Positions 17,984 through 27,341 of a DNA stretch of 64,000 nucleotides are shown in pieces (positions within the stretch are counted from its first letter, which is position 1; each line of letters opens with the position of its first letter). The notes below the pieces were generated by a model. It was given only the letters and a program-made list of their open reading frames with translations, did not search any database and had not been told where the DNA came from. Source of the DNA: Falsiroseomonas bella (GTDB lineage Bacteria; Pseudomonadota; Alphaproteobacteria; Acetobacterales; Acetobacteraceae); assembly GCF_003173615.1 (NCBI RefSeq), contig NZ_QGNA01000002.1, forward strand, positions 620,001 to 684,000. The letters run 5' to 3'. Both the position numbers and the translations under genes were made by a program.

Positions 17984-19078
17984 TTACGGAATCGCGCAGC
18001 GCGCCAGGATCGCCGGATCGGGATCGCAGCCGAGACCCGGCCCTTGCGGTACGGCGAAGCATGCGCCCCGCGGCACCACCGCATCCCCGAAGGGACCGGG
18101 ATTGAGGTCGAAGAAATACGCCTCCACCGGCGTCGTCGGCGACAGCGCCGCAAGCACCTGCATCGTCGCCAGCAAGGCGGGTCCGAAATAGGGCGAGTGC
18201 GGCGCGAAGCGCGCGCCGTGGCGCTGCGCGATCTCCGCGACGCGCAGCAGGGCGGAGATGCCGCCGATCTTCGCGACGCTCGGCTGCACCACGTCAACGG
18301 CCTGCGCCATGCGGTCGAAGTCCAGGATGCTTGCCGCGTTCTCGCCGCAGGCGATCACGCGGCCGCTGTCCGCACGCAGCGCGGCGAGCGCGGCGTAGTC
18401 GTCGGGCGGGAAGAGCGGCTCCTCCACCCAGGCGAGCGGCACGTCGTCGAGCTCTCGCAGGATCGCGCGCGCGCCCTCGGCCGACCAGGCGCAGTTCACG
18501 TCCACCATCAGCGCGCCCTCGCCGCCCATGCAGGATGCGGCGGCGCGGATGTCGAGCGCGCGAATCTCGTGCAGCTTGATGTCGCGGAAGCCGCGGGCGA
18601 GGGCTTCCGCCGTGTCGCGCGCCACCGCCTCCGGCGCCCCGTAGCGCGGCAGGCTCGCATAGGCGGGCAGCGCCTCGCAGCACGCGCCGCCCAGCAGCCG
18701 GTGCAGCGGCAGGCCGGCTGCCTTGCCCTTGATGTCCCACAGCGCGGTCTCCAGGCCGGAGACGGCATGCATGAACGGGCCGGAACCGCCGAGCCCGTGG
18801 AAGCGCCGGATGATCGCCTCCGCCGTGCCGGCGGGGTCGAGCGCATCGAGCCCGATCGCACCCGGACCAACCAGGCGGCGCAGCGATTCCCGCACGACGG
18901 GCCAGGATTCATAGAGGCCGAAGCACTCGCCCCAGCCGGTGAGACCGCCTTCGGCCTCGACGCGGACCAGCAGCGTGTCGAAGGCGCGGCGCGGCACGCC
19001 GGCCAGCGTGGGCGTCGCACCGCGGTGATGGACCGCCTGGCTGTAGACGATCGCCTCGACGCCGGTGATGCGCGTCAT
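17984..19078 (-). CDS. Enolase superfamily protein (mandelate racemase/muconate lactonizing type)
   Basis: The protein is 364 aa, beginning MTRITGVEAIVYSQ. The capping domain is followed by a (beta/alpha)7-beta barrel with metal ligands D193 (MVDVNCAW), E219 (WVEEPL) and E246 (ACGEN). The second strand carries K168-x-H170 (DIKLHE) instead of the more usual K-x-K; K270 (VAKIGG) and H294 (APHSPYFGP) are further acid/base candidates. Family members racemise, dehydrate or cycloisomerise carboxylates after abstraction of an alpha proton. The next gene upstream on the same strand encodes a small dimeric-barrel protein, 37 bases away. Substrate unknown. Confidence 0.88.
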   Translation of the reverse strand: MTRITGVEAIVYSQAVHHRGATPTLAGVPRRAFDTLLVRVEAEGGLTGWGECFGLYESWPVVRESLRRLVGPGAIGLDALDPAGTAEAIIRRFHGLGGSGPFMHAVSGLETALWDIKGKAAGLPLHRLLGGACCEALPAYASLPRYGAPEAVARDTAEALARGFRDIKLHEIRALDIRAAASCMGGEGALMVDVNCAWSAEGARAILRELDDVPLAWVEEPLFPPDDYAALAALRADSGRVIACGENAASILDFDRMAQAVDVVQPSVAKIGGISALLRVAEIAQRHGARFAPHSPYFGPALLATMQVLAALSPTTPVEAYFFDLNPGPFGDAVVPRGACFAVPQGPGLGCDPDPAILARCAIP

Positions 19079-19115
19079 GGACGGGTTTCCTTCCTGCTGC
19101 TCGATCGCGCGACGG

Positions 19116-19811
19116 CTACGGCGCCGGCCAGTGGCTCCGGCGGTGGGCCTCGCGCTCCGAGGGGTCGCTGGCCGGGAAGACGAAGGCAAGGTCGTAGACG
19201 CCGCCTGCCGCAAGCGCCGGCGTGGCGGATGGAAGATAGCGCGCCGCGGCCGTGGCGAAGATCCGCTCCGCCGCGGCGCGATCCAGCGCTTCCAGGAGCA
19301 GGACGGCGGAGAAAGCATCCGACGCGCTGGTCTCAGGCGCGCCGATATGGATCCTTCCCGCCGCGCTTCCTTCGTCGGCGCGACGACCGAACTGTGCGGC
19401 GACCATGCCGGGTTCCTGCGCGAGTGCCGCGAGATCCGGCAGCGCAGCCTCGTCCGGCAGGCGCAGCACCGCAAGCGCGCCCGCCAGGCCACTTCCCGCC
19501 GCGCCGAGCCGCACGCAGGGCACGCGCAGGAAGCTGCGGAAATGCGGCCGCATCGCCGCCGATGCGGGCGTGGGATTGTCGAGGAGGTCTCGGTATTCGG
19601 GCGTCTCGAGGCAGCCGAGGTCCGCCAGGTCGTATAGCGTAAACCAGCGGTGCACGGGATGCGCCGGCGCGACATAGCGCCGCCCGCTGCGGAAGCCCGG
19701 CGCGGCCACGCGTTCCGGCACATGCTCGCGCGTGTGCCACGCATCGTATTCCGCTTCCCGTCCGCCCGCGAGGTCGTTCCACAGCGCCAGGAAGGCATGC
19801 CCGCTGCTCAT
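19116..19811 (-). CDS. Dimeric alpha-beta barrel (EthD-like) protein, function unknown
   Basis: The protein is 231 aa, beginning MSSGHAFLALWNDLAGGREA. The N-terminal EYDAWHTREHVPERVAAPGFRSGRRY is a typical EthD/ferredoxin-like alpha-beta barrel opening with conserved His and Trp; the second half, around ALAVLRLPDEAAL, may repeat the fold. Such proteins bind or transform small hydrophobic acids, or act as accessory factors in ring degradation. It is probably cotranscribed with the enolase-family gene 37 bases downstream and is divergent from the fused hydantoinase gene. Confidence 0.75.
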   Translation of the reverse strand: MSSGHAFLALWNDLAGGREAEYDAWHTREHVPERVAAPGFRSGRRYVAPAHPVHRWFTLYDLADLGCLETPEYRDLLDNPTPASAAMRPHFRSFLRVPCVRLGAAGSGLAGALAVLRLPDEAALPDLAALAQEPGMVAAQFGRRADEGSAAGRIHIGAPETSASDAFSAVLLLEALDRAAAERIFATAAARYLPSATPALAAGGVYDLAFVFPASDPSEREAHRRSHWPAP

Positions 19812-19926
19812 CCGCGCAGCATAGGAGGACGGACCGGTGCCGCAATCGCCGCTGCGGTGGCTTTCTGAGCGCGGCGAAACTGCGTTAGCCTCCCCGCCGG
19901 ACGGGCGGCGGCGCCCCGGGGATCGC

Positions 19927-22900
19927 ATGGGCATGAGCGCAGGCTGGCGGATCGGCTTCGATATCGGTGGCACCTTCACCGATTTCATCCTGGCGGATGC
20001 GGCGGCGGGCTCGATCCGGCTGCACAAATGCCTGACCACGCCGGCCGATCCTTCCATCGGCGCCTTGGCGGGGCTGGAGGAGGTCACTGCCGCGGCGGGC
20101 ATCACGCTCGCGGATGTCGGCGAGATCCTGCACGGCACCACGCTGGTGACCAACGCGATCATCGAGCGGCGCGGCGCGAAGCTCGGGCTGATCACCACGC
20201 AGGGCTTCCGCGACCTGCTGGAGATGGGCAGCGAGCAGCGCTACGACATCTACGACCTGTTCCTGCAATATCCCGAACCGCTTGTCGCGCGCCGCCATCG
20301 GCTGGAAGTGCCGGAACGGACGGACCGCGAGGGCCGCGTCGTCACGCCGCTGGACGAGGCGGCGGTGGAGGCGGCGGCACGCAGGCTGGCCGCGGAGGGC
20401 GTACAGGCCGTCGCGATCTGCTTCCTGCACAGCTATGCCAACCCCGATCACGAGCGGCGCGCGGCGGCCGCGGTGCGCCGCGCCGCGCCGGGTCTCGCCG
20501 TCTCGATCTCGTCGGAGGTCGTGGCGGAGTTGTGGGAGTATCAGCGCACCGTCACGACCTGCGCGAATGCCTATGTGCAGCCGCTGATGGATGGCTATGT
20601 CACGAAGCTGGAACGCGCCTTGCGGGCGCGCGGCTTCCGTGGCGCGCTGCGCCTGATGCATTCGGCGGGTGGCCTGGTGAGCCCCGCCGCCGCCCGTGCC
20701 TTCCCGATCCGGCTGCTGGAATCGGGCCCTGCCGGCGGCGGCCTTGCCACCGCGCTTTTCGGTGCGCGCGCCGGGCATCGCGACGTGATATCCTTCGACA
20801 TGGGCGGCACCACCGCGAAGGCCTGCCTGATCGAGGACGGTCGCGCGGAGATCGCCGCGATGATGGAGGCCGGGCGCGTCCATCGCTTCAAGAAGGGCTC
20901 CGGCCTGCCGATCAAGGCGCCCGTCATCGACATGATCGAGATCGGCGCCGGCGGCGGCTCCATCGCGCGCATCGACGAGGTCGGGCTGCTGCGTGTCGGC
21001 CCGCATTCCGCGGGCGCCGATCCCGGCCCCGCCTGCTACGGCCGCGGCGGCACGCAGGCGACGGTCACCGATGCCAACCTGACGCTCGGCTGGTACGATC
21101 CGGGCTTCTTCCTGGGCGGGCGGATGAGCCTGGATGCGGCGGCGGCGGCGCGCGCCGTCGGTGCGCTGGGCGAGAAGCTCGGCCTCGGCCCCGTGGAGAC
21201 CGCCTGGGGCATCGCGAAGGTCGTCACCGAGAGCATGGCCGCGGCGGCGCGTGTGCATCTGGTGGAGAAGGGCAAGGACCCGCGGCGCTACGCGATGGTG
21301 GGCTTCGGCGGCGCCGGTCCCGCCTATGCCGCGATGGTCGCGCGCGCGCTCGGCGTGCGGGAGGTGATCGTGCCGCCCGCTTCCGGCGCGGCTTCCGCGC
21401 TCGGCTTCCTGGTCGCGCCGCTCTCCTTCGAGCAGGTGCGCTCGATGCCGGTGCTGATGGAGCCGGGCTTCGACGCGGCCCCGGTGAATGCAGTGCTTTC
21501 GGCGCTGGAGGCGGAGGGCCGGCAGCTCCTCGCCGAAGCCGGCGTGCCGGAGGCGGAGATCCGCCTGGAGCGCTCCGCCGACATGCGCCTGGTGGGCCAG
21601 GTGCATGAGATCACCGTGCCGCTGCCGGACGGGCCGCTCGACGACACGCGTCTCGCGGCCATCAGCGAGGCCTTCGCGAAGGTCTACACCGCGCGCTACA
21701 CGGCGGTGTTCCAGGGCGCGAAGCTGGAGGCGATCTCCTTCCGCGTGCGGGTCGCCGGAAAGGAGCCGACGCTCGCACTGCAGCAGGCCGGCGCTGACGC
21801 CGCCGGCCGGCCGAAGCGCAAGGGCGCGCGGCGGATCTACTTCGACGGCGGCTGGCACGAGGCCGGCGTCTGGGACCGCTATGCGCTGACCGACGGCGAC
21901 ACGATCCCAGGGCCCGCCATCGTGGAGGAACGCGAGTCCACCACCATCGTGCCGCCGGGTGACACTCTGTCGGTGGATGCGGGCGGCAATCTGCGCATCG
22001 CCGTGGCCTCGGCGCCCATTCCCGATGCGGTGGTCACGCCTGACATGCCGCTGGCCGAGGCCATGGCGCGAATCGAATCCGATCCCATCGCGCTCGAGAT
22101 CATGTGGTCGCGGCTGGTCACGGTGGTGGAGGAGATGTGGCTGACGGTCTGCCGCACCGCCTTCAGCCTGATCATCAGCGAGGCGCAGGACTTCGCCTGC
22201 GAGCTGCTCGACCCCAATGGCGAGACGCTGGCGCACAGCCCGCGCGCCATGCCGGTGTTCAACCTGACCGTACAGCGCGCGGCGCGCGCCCTGCTGAAGA
22301 AGTACCCGCCCGAGACGCTGAAGCCCGGCGACGTGCTGATCACCAACGACCCCTGGCTCTGCGCCGGGCATCTGCACGACCTCGCCATCGCCACGCCGGT
22401 GTTCAAGGACGGCCGCATGGTCGCGCTGATGACCTGCGTCGGCCATGTCTCCGACATTGGCGGCACCAAGGACCATCTGCGCGCCCGCGAGGTGTTCGAG
22501 GAAGGGCTGCAGATCCCGCCGATGAAGCTGGCGCGGGAAGGGGTGCCGAACGAGGACCTCTTCGCGCTGATCGGCGAGAACGTCCGCAACCCGTGGCAGG
22601 TGCTGGGCGACATCCATTCGATGATGGCGGCGAATGCGCTGGGGGCGGAGCGGCTGGTCGCCTTCATGGACGAATACGGGATGCACGACCTGCAGGCGCT
22701 GGCCGCCGTCGTGCAGAACCGCGCCGAGGCCGCGATGCGCGACGCGATCCGCGCCATCCCGAACGGCGTCTATCACTCCACGATCAGCAACAACCCGCTG
22801 GGCACGGAGCTGACATACCCGCTGAAGGTCACGGTCCGCGACGAGTCCATCGAGCTCGACTTCGAGGGCGTGCCCGCGCAGCTACCGCAGGGCGGGCTGA

Positions 22901-23796
22901 ACTGCACGCTGAACTACACCGAGGCGCATGCGACCTATCCGCTGAAATGCATGCTCTCGCCGAATGTGCGCGGCAATGCCGGCTGCTACCGGCCCTTCAC
23001 GGTGAAGGCGCCCGAAGGCTCCATGCTGAACTGCACCAAGCCGGCCTCGGTCTATCTGCGCACGCGCACGGGCTGGTACATCGCGCCCAACATCTTCCGC
23101 GCGCTGTCGGAAGCGGCGCCGCGGCAGGTGCAGGCAATGACGGGCCTGCCCGTCTCCGTCAGCATGTATGGCTGGGACGCGAAGAAGCGGCTCTATTCGG
23201 ACCACCTGTTCATGGGCGGCGGGCAGGGTGCCTCGGCGCAGGGCGACGGGAAATCCTCGCTGCTCTGGCCGACTTCGGCCGCGAACACCTCCATCGAGCT
23301 GATGGAGCAGCGCGTGCCGGTGCTGGTGGTCGAGAAGGCCTATGTGCCGGACAGCGGCGGCCCCGGGCGCAACCGCGGCGGGCTCGGCCAGGTGGTGCGG
23401 GTGCGTAAGCTGGAGGAGGACGGCCTGCCGACGCTGGCCTCGGTCTATCCCGAAGGCGTGCGCGTGCGCACGCCCGGCCTGTTCGGCGGTGCGCCGGGGG
23501 GGCTCGCCTGGGGCGGCGTGCGCGATGCGTCGGGTGCGCTGCTGAAGGACACCGGCACCGGCGAGCTGGTCACGCTGACGCGGACGGGTGAGATCGCCGA
23601 GGTGCTGCTCTGCGGCGGCGCCGGCTATGGCGACCCGCGCGAGCGGCCGCTGGCGCGCATCGCCGCTGACCTGGCGGATGGCTACATCACGCCCGAGGCG
23701 GCAACGCGCGACTACGGCGTCGTGCTGCGCGATGACGGCACGATCGACATGGAAGCAAGCGAGGCAAGCCGCGGCGCGCGCGCAGCGGCCGAGTGA
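19927..23796 (+). CDS. Fused hydantoinase/oxoprolinase (HyuA-HyuB single chain)
   Basis: The protein is about 1289 aa. Residues 1 to about 690 are HyuA-like, with the actin-type ATPase phosphate loop GFDIGGTFTDF, HGTTLVTNAII, and DMGGTTAK. After a short linker (MARIESDPIALEIMWSRL) the remainder is HyuB-like, with TNDPWLCAGHLHDLAIATPVF and CVGHVSDIGGT. The fusion resembles eukaryotic and bacterial ATP-dependent 5-oxoprolinases, which open a lactam ring using ATP. ATG at 19927 is preferred; a second ATG six bases on is equally possible. It is followed within 24 bases by a dipeptide-type importer operon, pointing to uptake of its substrate. Confidence 0.92.
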   Translation: MGMSAGWRIGFDIGGTFTDFILADAAAGSIRLHKCLTTPADPSIGALAGLEEVTAAAGITLADVGEILHGTTLVTNAIIERRGAKLGLITTQGFRDLLEMGSEQRYDIYDLFLQYPEPLVARRHRLEVPERTDREGRVVTPLDEAAVEAAARRLAAEGVQAVAICFLHSYANPDHERRAAAAVRRAAPGLAVSISSEVVAELWEYQRTVTTCANAYVQPLMDGYVTKLERALRARGFRGALRLMHSAGGLVSPAAARAFPIRLLESGPAGGGLATALFGARAGHRDVISFDMGGTTAKACLIEDGRAEIAAMMEAGRVHRFKKGSGLPIKAPVIDMIEIGAGGGSIARIDEVGLLRVGPHSAGADPGPACYGRGGTQATVTDANLTLGWYDPGFFLGGRMSLDAAAAARAVGALGEKLGLGPVETAWGIAKVVTESMAAAARVHLVEKGKDPRRYAMVGFGGAGPAYAAMVARALGVREVIVPPASGAASALGFLVAPLSFEQVRSMPVLMEPGFDAAPVNAVLSALEAEGRQLLAEAGVPEAEIRLERSADMRLVGQVHEITVPLPDGPLDDTRLAAISEAFAKVYTARYTAVFQGAKLEAISFRVRVAGKEPTLALQQAGADAAGRPKRKGARRIYFDGGWHEAGVWDRYALTDGDTIPGPAIVEERESTTIVPPGDTLSVDAGGNLRIAVASAPIPDAVVTPDMPLAEAMARIESDPIALEIMWSRLVTVVEEMWLTVCRTAFSLIISEAQDFACELLDPNGETLAHSPRAMPVFNLTVQRAARALLKKYPPETLKPGDVLITNDPWLCAGHLHDLAIATPVFKDGRMVALMTCVGHVSDIGGTKDHLRAREVFEEGLQIPPMKLAREGVPNEDLFALIGENVRNPWQVLGDIHSMMAANALGAERLVAFMDEYGMHDLQALAAVVQNRAEAAMRDAIRAIPNGVYHSTISNNPLGTELTYPLKVTVRDESIELDFEGVPAQLPQGGLNCTLNYTEAHATYPLKCMLSPNVRGNAGCYRPFTVKAPEGSMLNCTKPASVYLRTRTGWYIAPNIFRALSEAAPRQVQAMTGLPVSVSMYGWDAKKRLYSDHLFMGGGQGASAQGDGKSSLLWPTSAANTSIELMEQRVPVLVVEKAYVPDSGGPGRNRGGLGQVVRVRKLEEDGLPTLASVYPEGVRVRTPGLFGGAPGGLAWGGVRDASGALLKDTGTGELVTLTRTGEIAEVLLCGGAGYGDPRERPLARIAADLADGYITPEAATRDYGVVLRDDGTIDMEASEASRGARAAAE

Positions 23797-23819
23797 TTCC
23801 TGGGAGAGAGGAGGCAACC

Positions 23820-25424
23820 ATGCAGGGACCCATCATCGGACGGCGCGGCGCCATCGCCGCCGGCCTTGGCGCCGCGGGCGCATTCGCGGCGGGATCGCCG
23901 GCACGCGCCTTCGAGCGCGACGGCAACCGCAAGATCTTCGTCTTCGCCGGGGGCCAGCCCGTTCCCGTGCTGGACCCGCATGTCCGCTACGACTGGTCGA
24001 CGCGGCTGATCCAGCAATCCGTCTACGACGCGCTGGCGAAATACGTGAACGATCCGCCGCAGATCGTGCCGTGGCTGGCCGAGCGGTGGGAGAGCAACCC
24101 GGCGCAGACCGTGTGGACCTTCCACCTGGTGCGGAACGCCAAGTTCCACAACGGCGATCCGGTGGATGCCGAGGCGGTGCGCTATTCCTTCGAGCGCGGG
24201 CTGCGGCTGAACAAGGGCGTCGCATGGATGCTGAAGGACGTGCTGGCGCCGGAGGCGATCAAGGCGGTGGACGCGCATACGGTGCAGTTCACGCTCACCC
24301 GGGCGATGCCGAGCTTCATCACCTATGTGCCCCTCTGGTTTATCGTCAATCCGAAGCAGGTGCAGGCGAATGTCGCCAACAACGACTACGGCGAAGGCTG
24401 GCTGACCCGCAACGAGGCCGGGTCCGGCCCGTTCAAGGTACGCCGGTTCGAGCCGCAGTCGGTGATCCAGCTCGATGCGGTGGCGGACTACTGGAAGGGC
24501 TGGCCGCAGGGCGACCAGCGGCGGCTCTCGGGGTTCATCTATCGCATTGTCCGTGAGCCCGCGGCCCGCCGCGCCATGCTGCAGCGTGGCGAGGTGGACA
24601 TGATCACGGAAGTGCCGGCGGACGACTTCGAGCTGCTGAAGAACGCGCGCGGCATCAAGCCCGAGGACCACAAGGGCTTCACCACCTTCGCCATCACCAT
24701 GAACACGACGAAGGGGCCGACGGCCGACCTGAACGTACGCAAGGCCATCGCCCATGCGATGGACTACGATGCGCTGATCCAGATCCACAACGGCGCCGCG
24801 ACGCTGCTGGACAGCCCTTTCCCGGATGCGATCCCCGGCCATGTCGCGGTGCCCGGCATCCCGCGGCGCAACCTGGAGAAGGCGCGTGAGTTCCTGGCGA
24901 AGAGCGCGCATCCGAATGGCGGGTTCGAGCTGGAATACGTGCATGTGCAGGGCCTCGAGGATCCGCGTCGCATCGGCCTCGCGCTGCTGAACTCGCTGCA
25001 GCCGCTGAACATAAAGGTCAACATCGTCGCCCAGCCCTGGCCGACCATGGTCGCCCGCGGCAGCAAGGCGGAGACGGCGCCCGACATGGTCAGCGTCTAT
25101 GTCACGCCGGTCTGCACCGACCCGGATGTGATCGCCGGCAAGTACCACACCCGCGCCCATGGCCAGTTCTGGGGCATGCATCACCTGACCGATGCGCAGA
25201 TCGACGGTTGGGTTGACGCCGCCCGTGTCGAGACCGACGAGGCGAAGCGCAACGCGCTCTATGCGGATGTGCAGAAGCGCGTGGTCGATCTGCAGCCCGA
25301 GATCTTCGGCATGCTGGCGAATCGGCGCTGGCTGATGCGCGACTATTTGCGCGGCTTCCAGTACTGTCCGCTGCGCCTGACCGGCGAATTCGACCTGTAT
25401 CCGATGTGGGTCGACGCGGCCTGA
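23820..25424 (+). CDS. Peptide-type ABC transporter substrate-binding protein (SBP_bac_5)
   Basis: The protein is 534 aa. GAGAGAGGAGG precedes the ATG. A twin-arginine-like signal (GRRGAIAAGLGAAGAFAAG) leads to SBP family 5 sequence in canonical order: LDPHVRYDWSTRLIQQSVYD, FHLVRNAKFHNGDPVDAEAV near residue 110, GSGPFKVRRFE and a C-terminal half with DPDVIAGKYHT. In the family it captures oligopeptides, nickel chelates, glutathione or opines in the periplasm. It begins a five-gene importer operon coupled to the fused oxoprolinase upstream. Confidence 0.93.
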   Translation: MQGPIIGRRGAIAAGLGAAGAFAAGSPARAFERDGNRKIFVFAGGQPVPVLDPHVRYDWSTRLIQQSVYDALAKYVNDPPQIVPWLAERWESNPAQTVWTFHLVRNAKFHNGDPVDAEAVRYSFERGLRLNKGVAWMLKDVLAPEAIKAVDAHTVQFTLTRAMPSFITYVPLWFIVNPKQVQANVANNDYGEGWLTRNEAGSGPFKVRRFEPQSVIQLDAVADYWKGWPQGDQRRLSGFIYRIVREPAARRAMLQRGEVDMITEVPADDFELLKNARGIKPEDHKGFTTFAITMNTTKGPTADLNVRKAIAHAMDYDALIQIHNGAATLLDSPFPDAIPGHVAVPGIPRRNLEKAREFLAKSAHPNGGFELEYVHVQGLEDPRRIGLALLNSLQPLNIKVNIVAQPWPTMVARGSKAETAPDMVSVYVTPVCTDPDVIAGKYHTRAHGQFWGMHHLTDAQIDGWVDAARVETDEAKRNALYADVQKRVVDLQPEIFGMLANRRWLMRDYLRGFQYCPLRLTGEFDLYPMWVDAA

Positions 25425-25431
25425 CGCCGCC

Positions 25432-26442
25432 ATGGCGCTGTTCGTCCTGCGGCGGCTGATGCTGACCGGGCTGATGCTGTTCGGCCTGGTCCTCATCACC
25501 TTCGTGGTTTCGAATGTCGCGCCCTCCGACCCCGCGGCGCTGGCCGCGGGGCCCGACGCCACGCGCGACATGGTGGAGACGATCCGCAAGGAATACGGGC
25601 TGGACAGGCCGCTGCCCGAGCAGTTCGTCCATTATGTCGGCGGTCTCCTCACCGGCGATCTCGGCCGCTCCATCGTCACCACGCGCAGCGTGATGGAGGA
25701 TCTCGGCCGCTATTTCCCGGCCACGCTGGAACTCGTGCTGCTCTCGATGACCTTCGGCGTTCTGGTCGGCGTTCCGCTCGGCATGCTCTCGGCGGTCCTT
25801 AAGAACCGGGCGCCGGACCATGCGACGCGCTTCGTCGCGGTCTCCCTGGTGGCGCTGCCGGCCTTCTGGTTCGGTATCCTGCTGCAGCTGCTGTTCTCGG
25901 TGCAGCTCGAATGGCTGCCGACCTCGGGCAGGCTCGACATCGCCACGCCGCCGCCGCCCTTTGTCACGGGCATGCTGCTGGTGGACAGCGTGCTGGCGGG
26001 CCAGTGGGCGACCTTCGCGGATGCGCTGCGCCACGCGGTGCTGCCGGCGCTGGTGCTCTCCTTTCCCTGCCTCGCCTCCATCCTGCGCGTGAACCGGGCG
26101 GAGATGATCGAGGTGATGGCGGCGGACTACGTCACGGCCGCGCGCGCGCACGGCATCTCGCGGCTGCGCGTGGTCTGCGTGCTGGCGCTACGGAACGCCA
26201 TGCTGCCGACGCTGGCGATCATCGGGCTGCGCTGGGGCTGGATGCTCGGCTCGACGGTGCTGGTGGAGACCGTGTTCGACTGGCCGGGCATCGGGCTCTA
26301 TGCCGTCTCCTCCGCGATCGCGGGCGACTTCAAGCCGGTGATGGGCGTGACGCTGCTGATCGGCGTGAACTTCATGATCATCAACCTGATCGTGGACCTG
26401 CTCTATGGCGTGCTCGATCCCAGGCTGAGGGCGACGTCATGA
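25432..26442 (+). CDS. ABC transporter permease, DppB type
   Basis: The protein is 336 aa with the DppB start VLRRLMLTGLMLFGLVLITFVVSNVAPSDPA and about six membrane helices. The cytoplasmic EAA loop is recognisable (DYVTAARAHGISRLRVV), and the C-terminus ends in LIVDLLYGVLDPRLR, typical of the family. It forms half of the translocation pore with the next gene, to which it is coupled by ATGA overlap. Confidence 0.94.
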   Translation: MALFVLRRLMLTGLMLFGLVLITFVVSNVAPSDPAALAAGPDATRDMVETIRKEYGLDRPLPEQFVHYVGGLLTGDLGRSIVTTRSVMEDLGRYFPATLELVLLSMTFGVLVGVPLGMLSAVLKNRAPDHATRFVAVSLVALPAFWFGILLQLLFSVQLEWLPTSGRLDIATPPPPFVTGMLLVDSVLAGQWATFADALRHAVLPALVLSFPCLASILRVNRAEMIEVMAADYVTAARAHGISRLRVVCVLALRNAMLPTLAIIGLRWGWMLGSTVLVETVFDWPGIGLYAVSSAIAGDFKPVMGVTLLIGVNFMIINLIVDLLYGVLDPRLRATS

Positions 26443-27341
26443 GCCTTGCCCTGCGGCGCGCAAGCTTCGCGGAGCGCCACGCCGCCAGCCTGCGGCAGTT
26501 GCGCTTCTTCGCCTGGAGCTTCGGGCGCAGTCCGTCCTCGATGCTGGGGCTCGCCATCGTGCTGGGCTTCCTGCTTGTGGCGGCATTCGGCCCCTGGATC
26601 GCGCCGTATCCGCTGGATGCCGAGGGCGCGATGAATCTCGGCAACCGCCTGAAGCCGCCAGCCGCCGCGCATTGGTTCGGCACGGACGAGATGGGGAACG
26701 ACCTCTTCTCCCGCGTGGTGCTCGCGACGCGTACCTCGCTCTGGGTCGGGCTGACCATCGTCGGCATGGCGACCGTCATCGGCGTGCCGCTCGGCATCGC
26801 CGCGGGCTATTTCGGCGGGGTCGCGCGCGCCGTCATCATGCGCGTCACCGACGTCTTCCTCTCGGTTCCGGGCATCGTTCTGGCGCTGGCCATCGTCGCG
26901 GCGCTCGGCCCCGGCATCCTGAACGGCATCATCGCGCTCTCGATCGTGTGGTGGCCCGGCTATGTGCGGCTGGTGGAGGCGAAGGCGCTGGCGCTGCGCA
27001 ACGAGCCCTTCGTGGAGGCGGCGCGGGCGGTCGGCGCGAGCAACCTGCGCATCCTGGCGGTCCACATCCTGCCGAACTGCACCTCTCCGATCATCGTCAA
27101 GGCGTCCATGGACATGGGTCTTGCGATCCTGGCGGCGGCCTCGCTCGGATTCATCGGTCTGGGCGCCAAGCCACCGGCGCCGGAATGGGGTGCCATGATC
27201 TCCGTCGCGCGCACCTACATGCCGAATTGGTGGTGGTATGCGGTGTTCCCGGGCCTCGCGATCTATCTCACCGTGCTGGGCTTCAACCTGTTCGGCGACG
27301 GGCTGCGTGACATCCTCGATCCGAAGAGCAACCGCGGTTGA
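26439..27341 (+). CDS. ABC transporter permease, DppC type
   Basis: The protein is 300 aa from an ATG overlapping the DppB-type stop. DppC hallmarks: an N-terminal helix LGLAIVLGFLLVAAFGPWIAP, the HWFGTDEMGNDLFSRVV motif, the EAA loop PFVEAARAVGASNLRIL and SLGFIGLGAKPPAPEWGAM. It pairs with the preceding permease. Its stop overlaps the TTG start of the first ATPase. Confidence 0.94.
   Translation: MSLALRRASFAERHAASLRQLRFFAWSFGRSPSSMLGLAIVLGFLLVAAFGPWIAPYPLDAEGAMNLGNRLKPPAAAHWFGTDEMGNDLFSRVVLATRTSLWVGLTIVGMATVIGVPLGIAAGYFGGVARAVIMRVTDVFLSVPGIVLALAIVAALGPGILNGIIALSIVWWPGYVRLVEAKALALRNEPFVEAARAVGASNLRILAVHILPNCTSPIIVKASMDMGLAILAAASLGFIGLGAKPPAPEWGAMISVARTYMPNWWWYAVFPGLAIYLTVLGFNLFGDGLRDILDPKSNRG

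Noticed and set aside
19885-22776. A 963-codon minus-strand open frame opposite the fused oxoprolinase
   Set aside because: Same reason: composition typical of an antisense shadow, no motifs, and the sense gene is unmistakable.
27338-27340. Doubt about the TTG start of the first DppD-type gene
   Set aside because: The downstream N-terminus is normal for the family and the TTGA overlap fits the coupling seen throughout the operon, so the start was kept.
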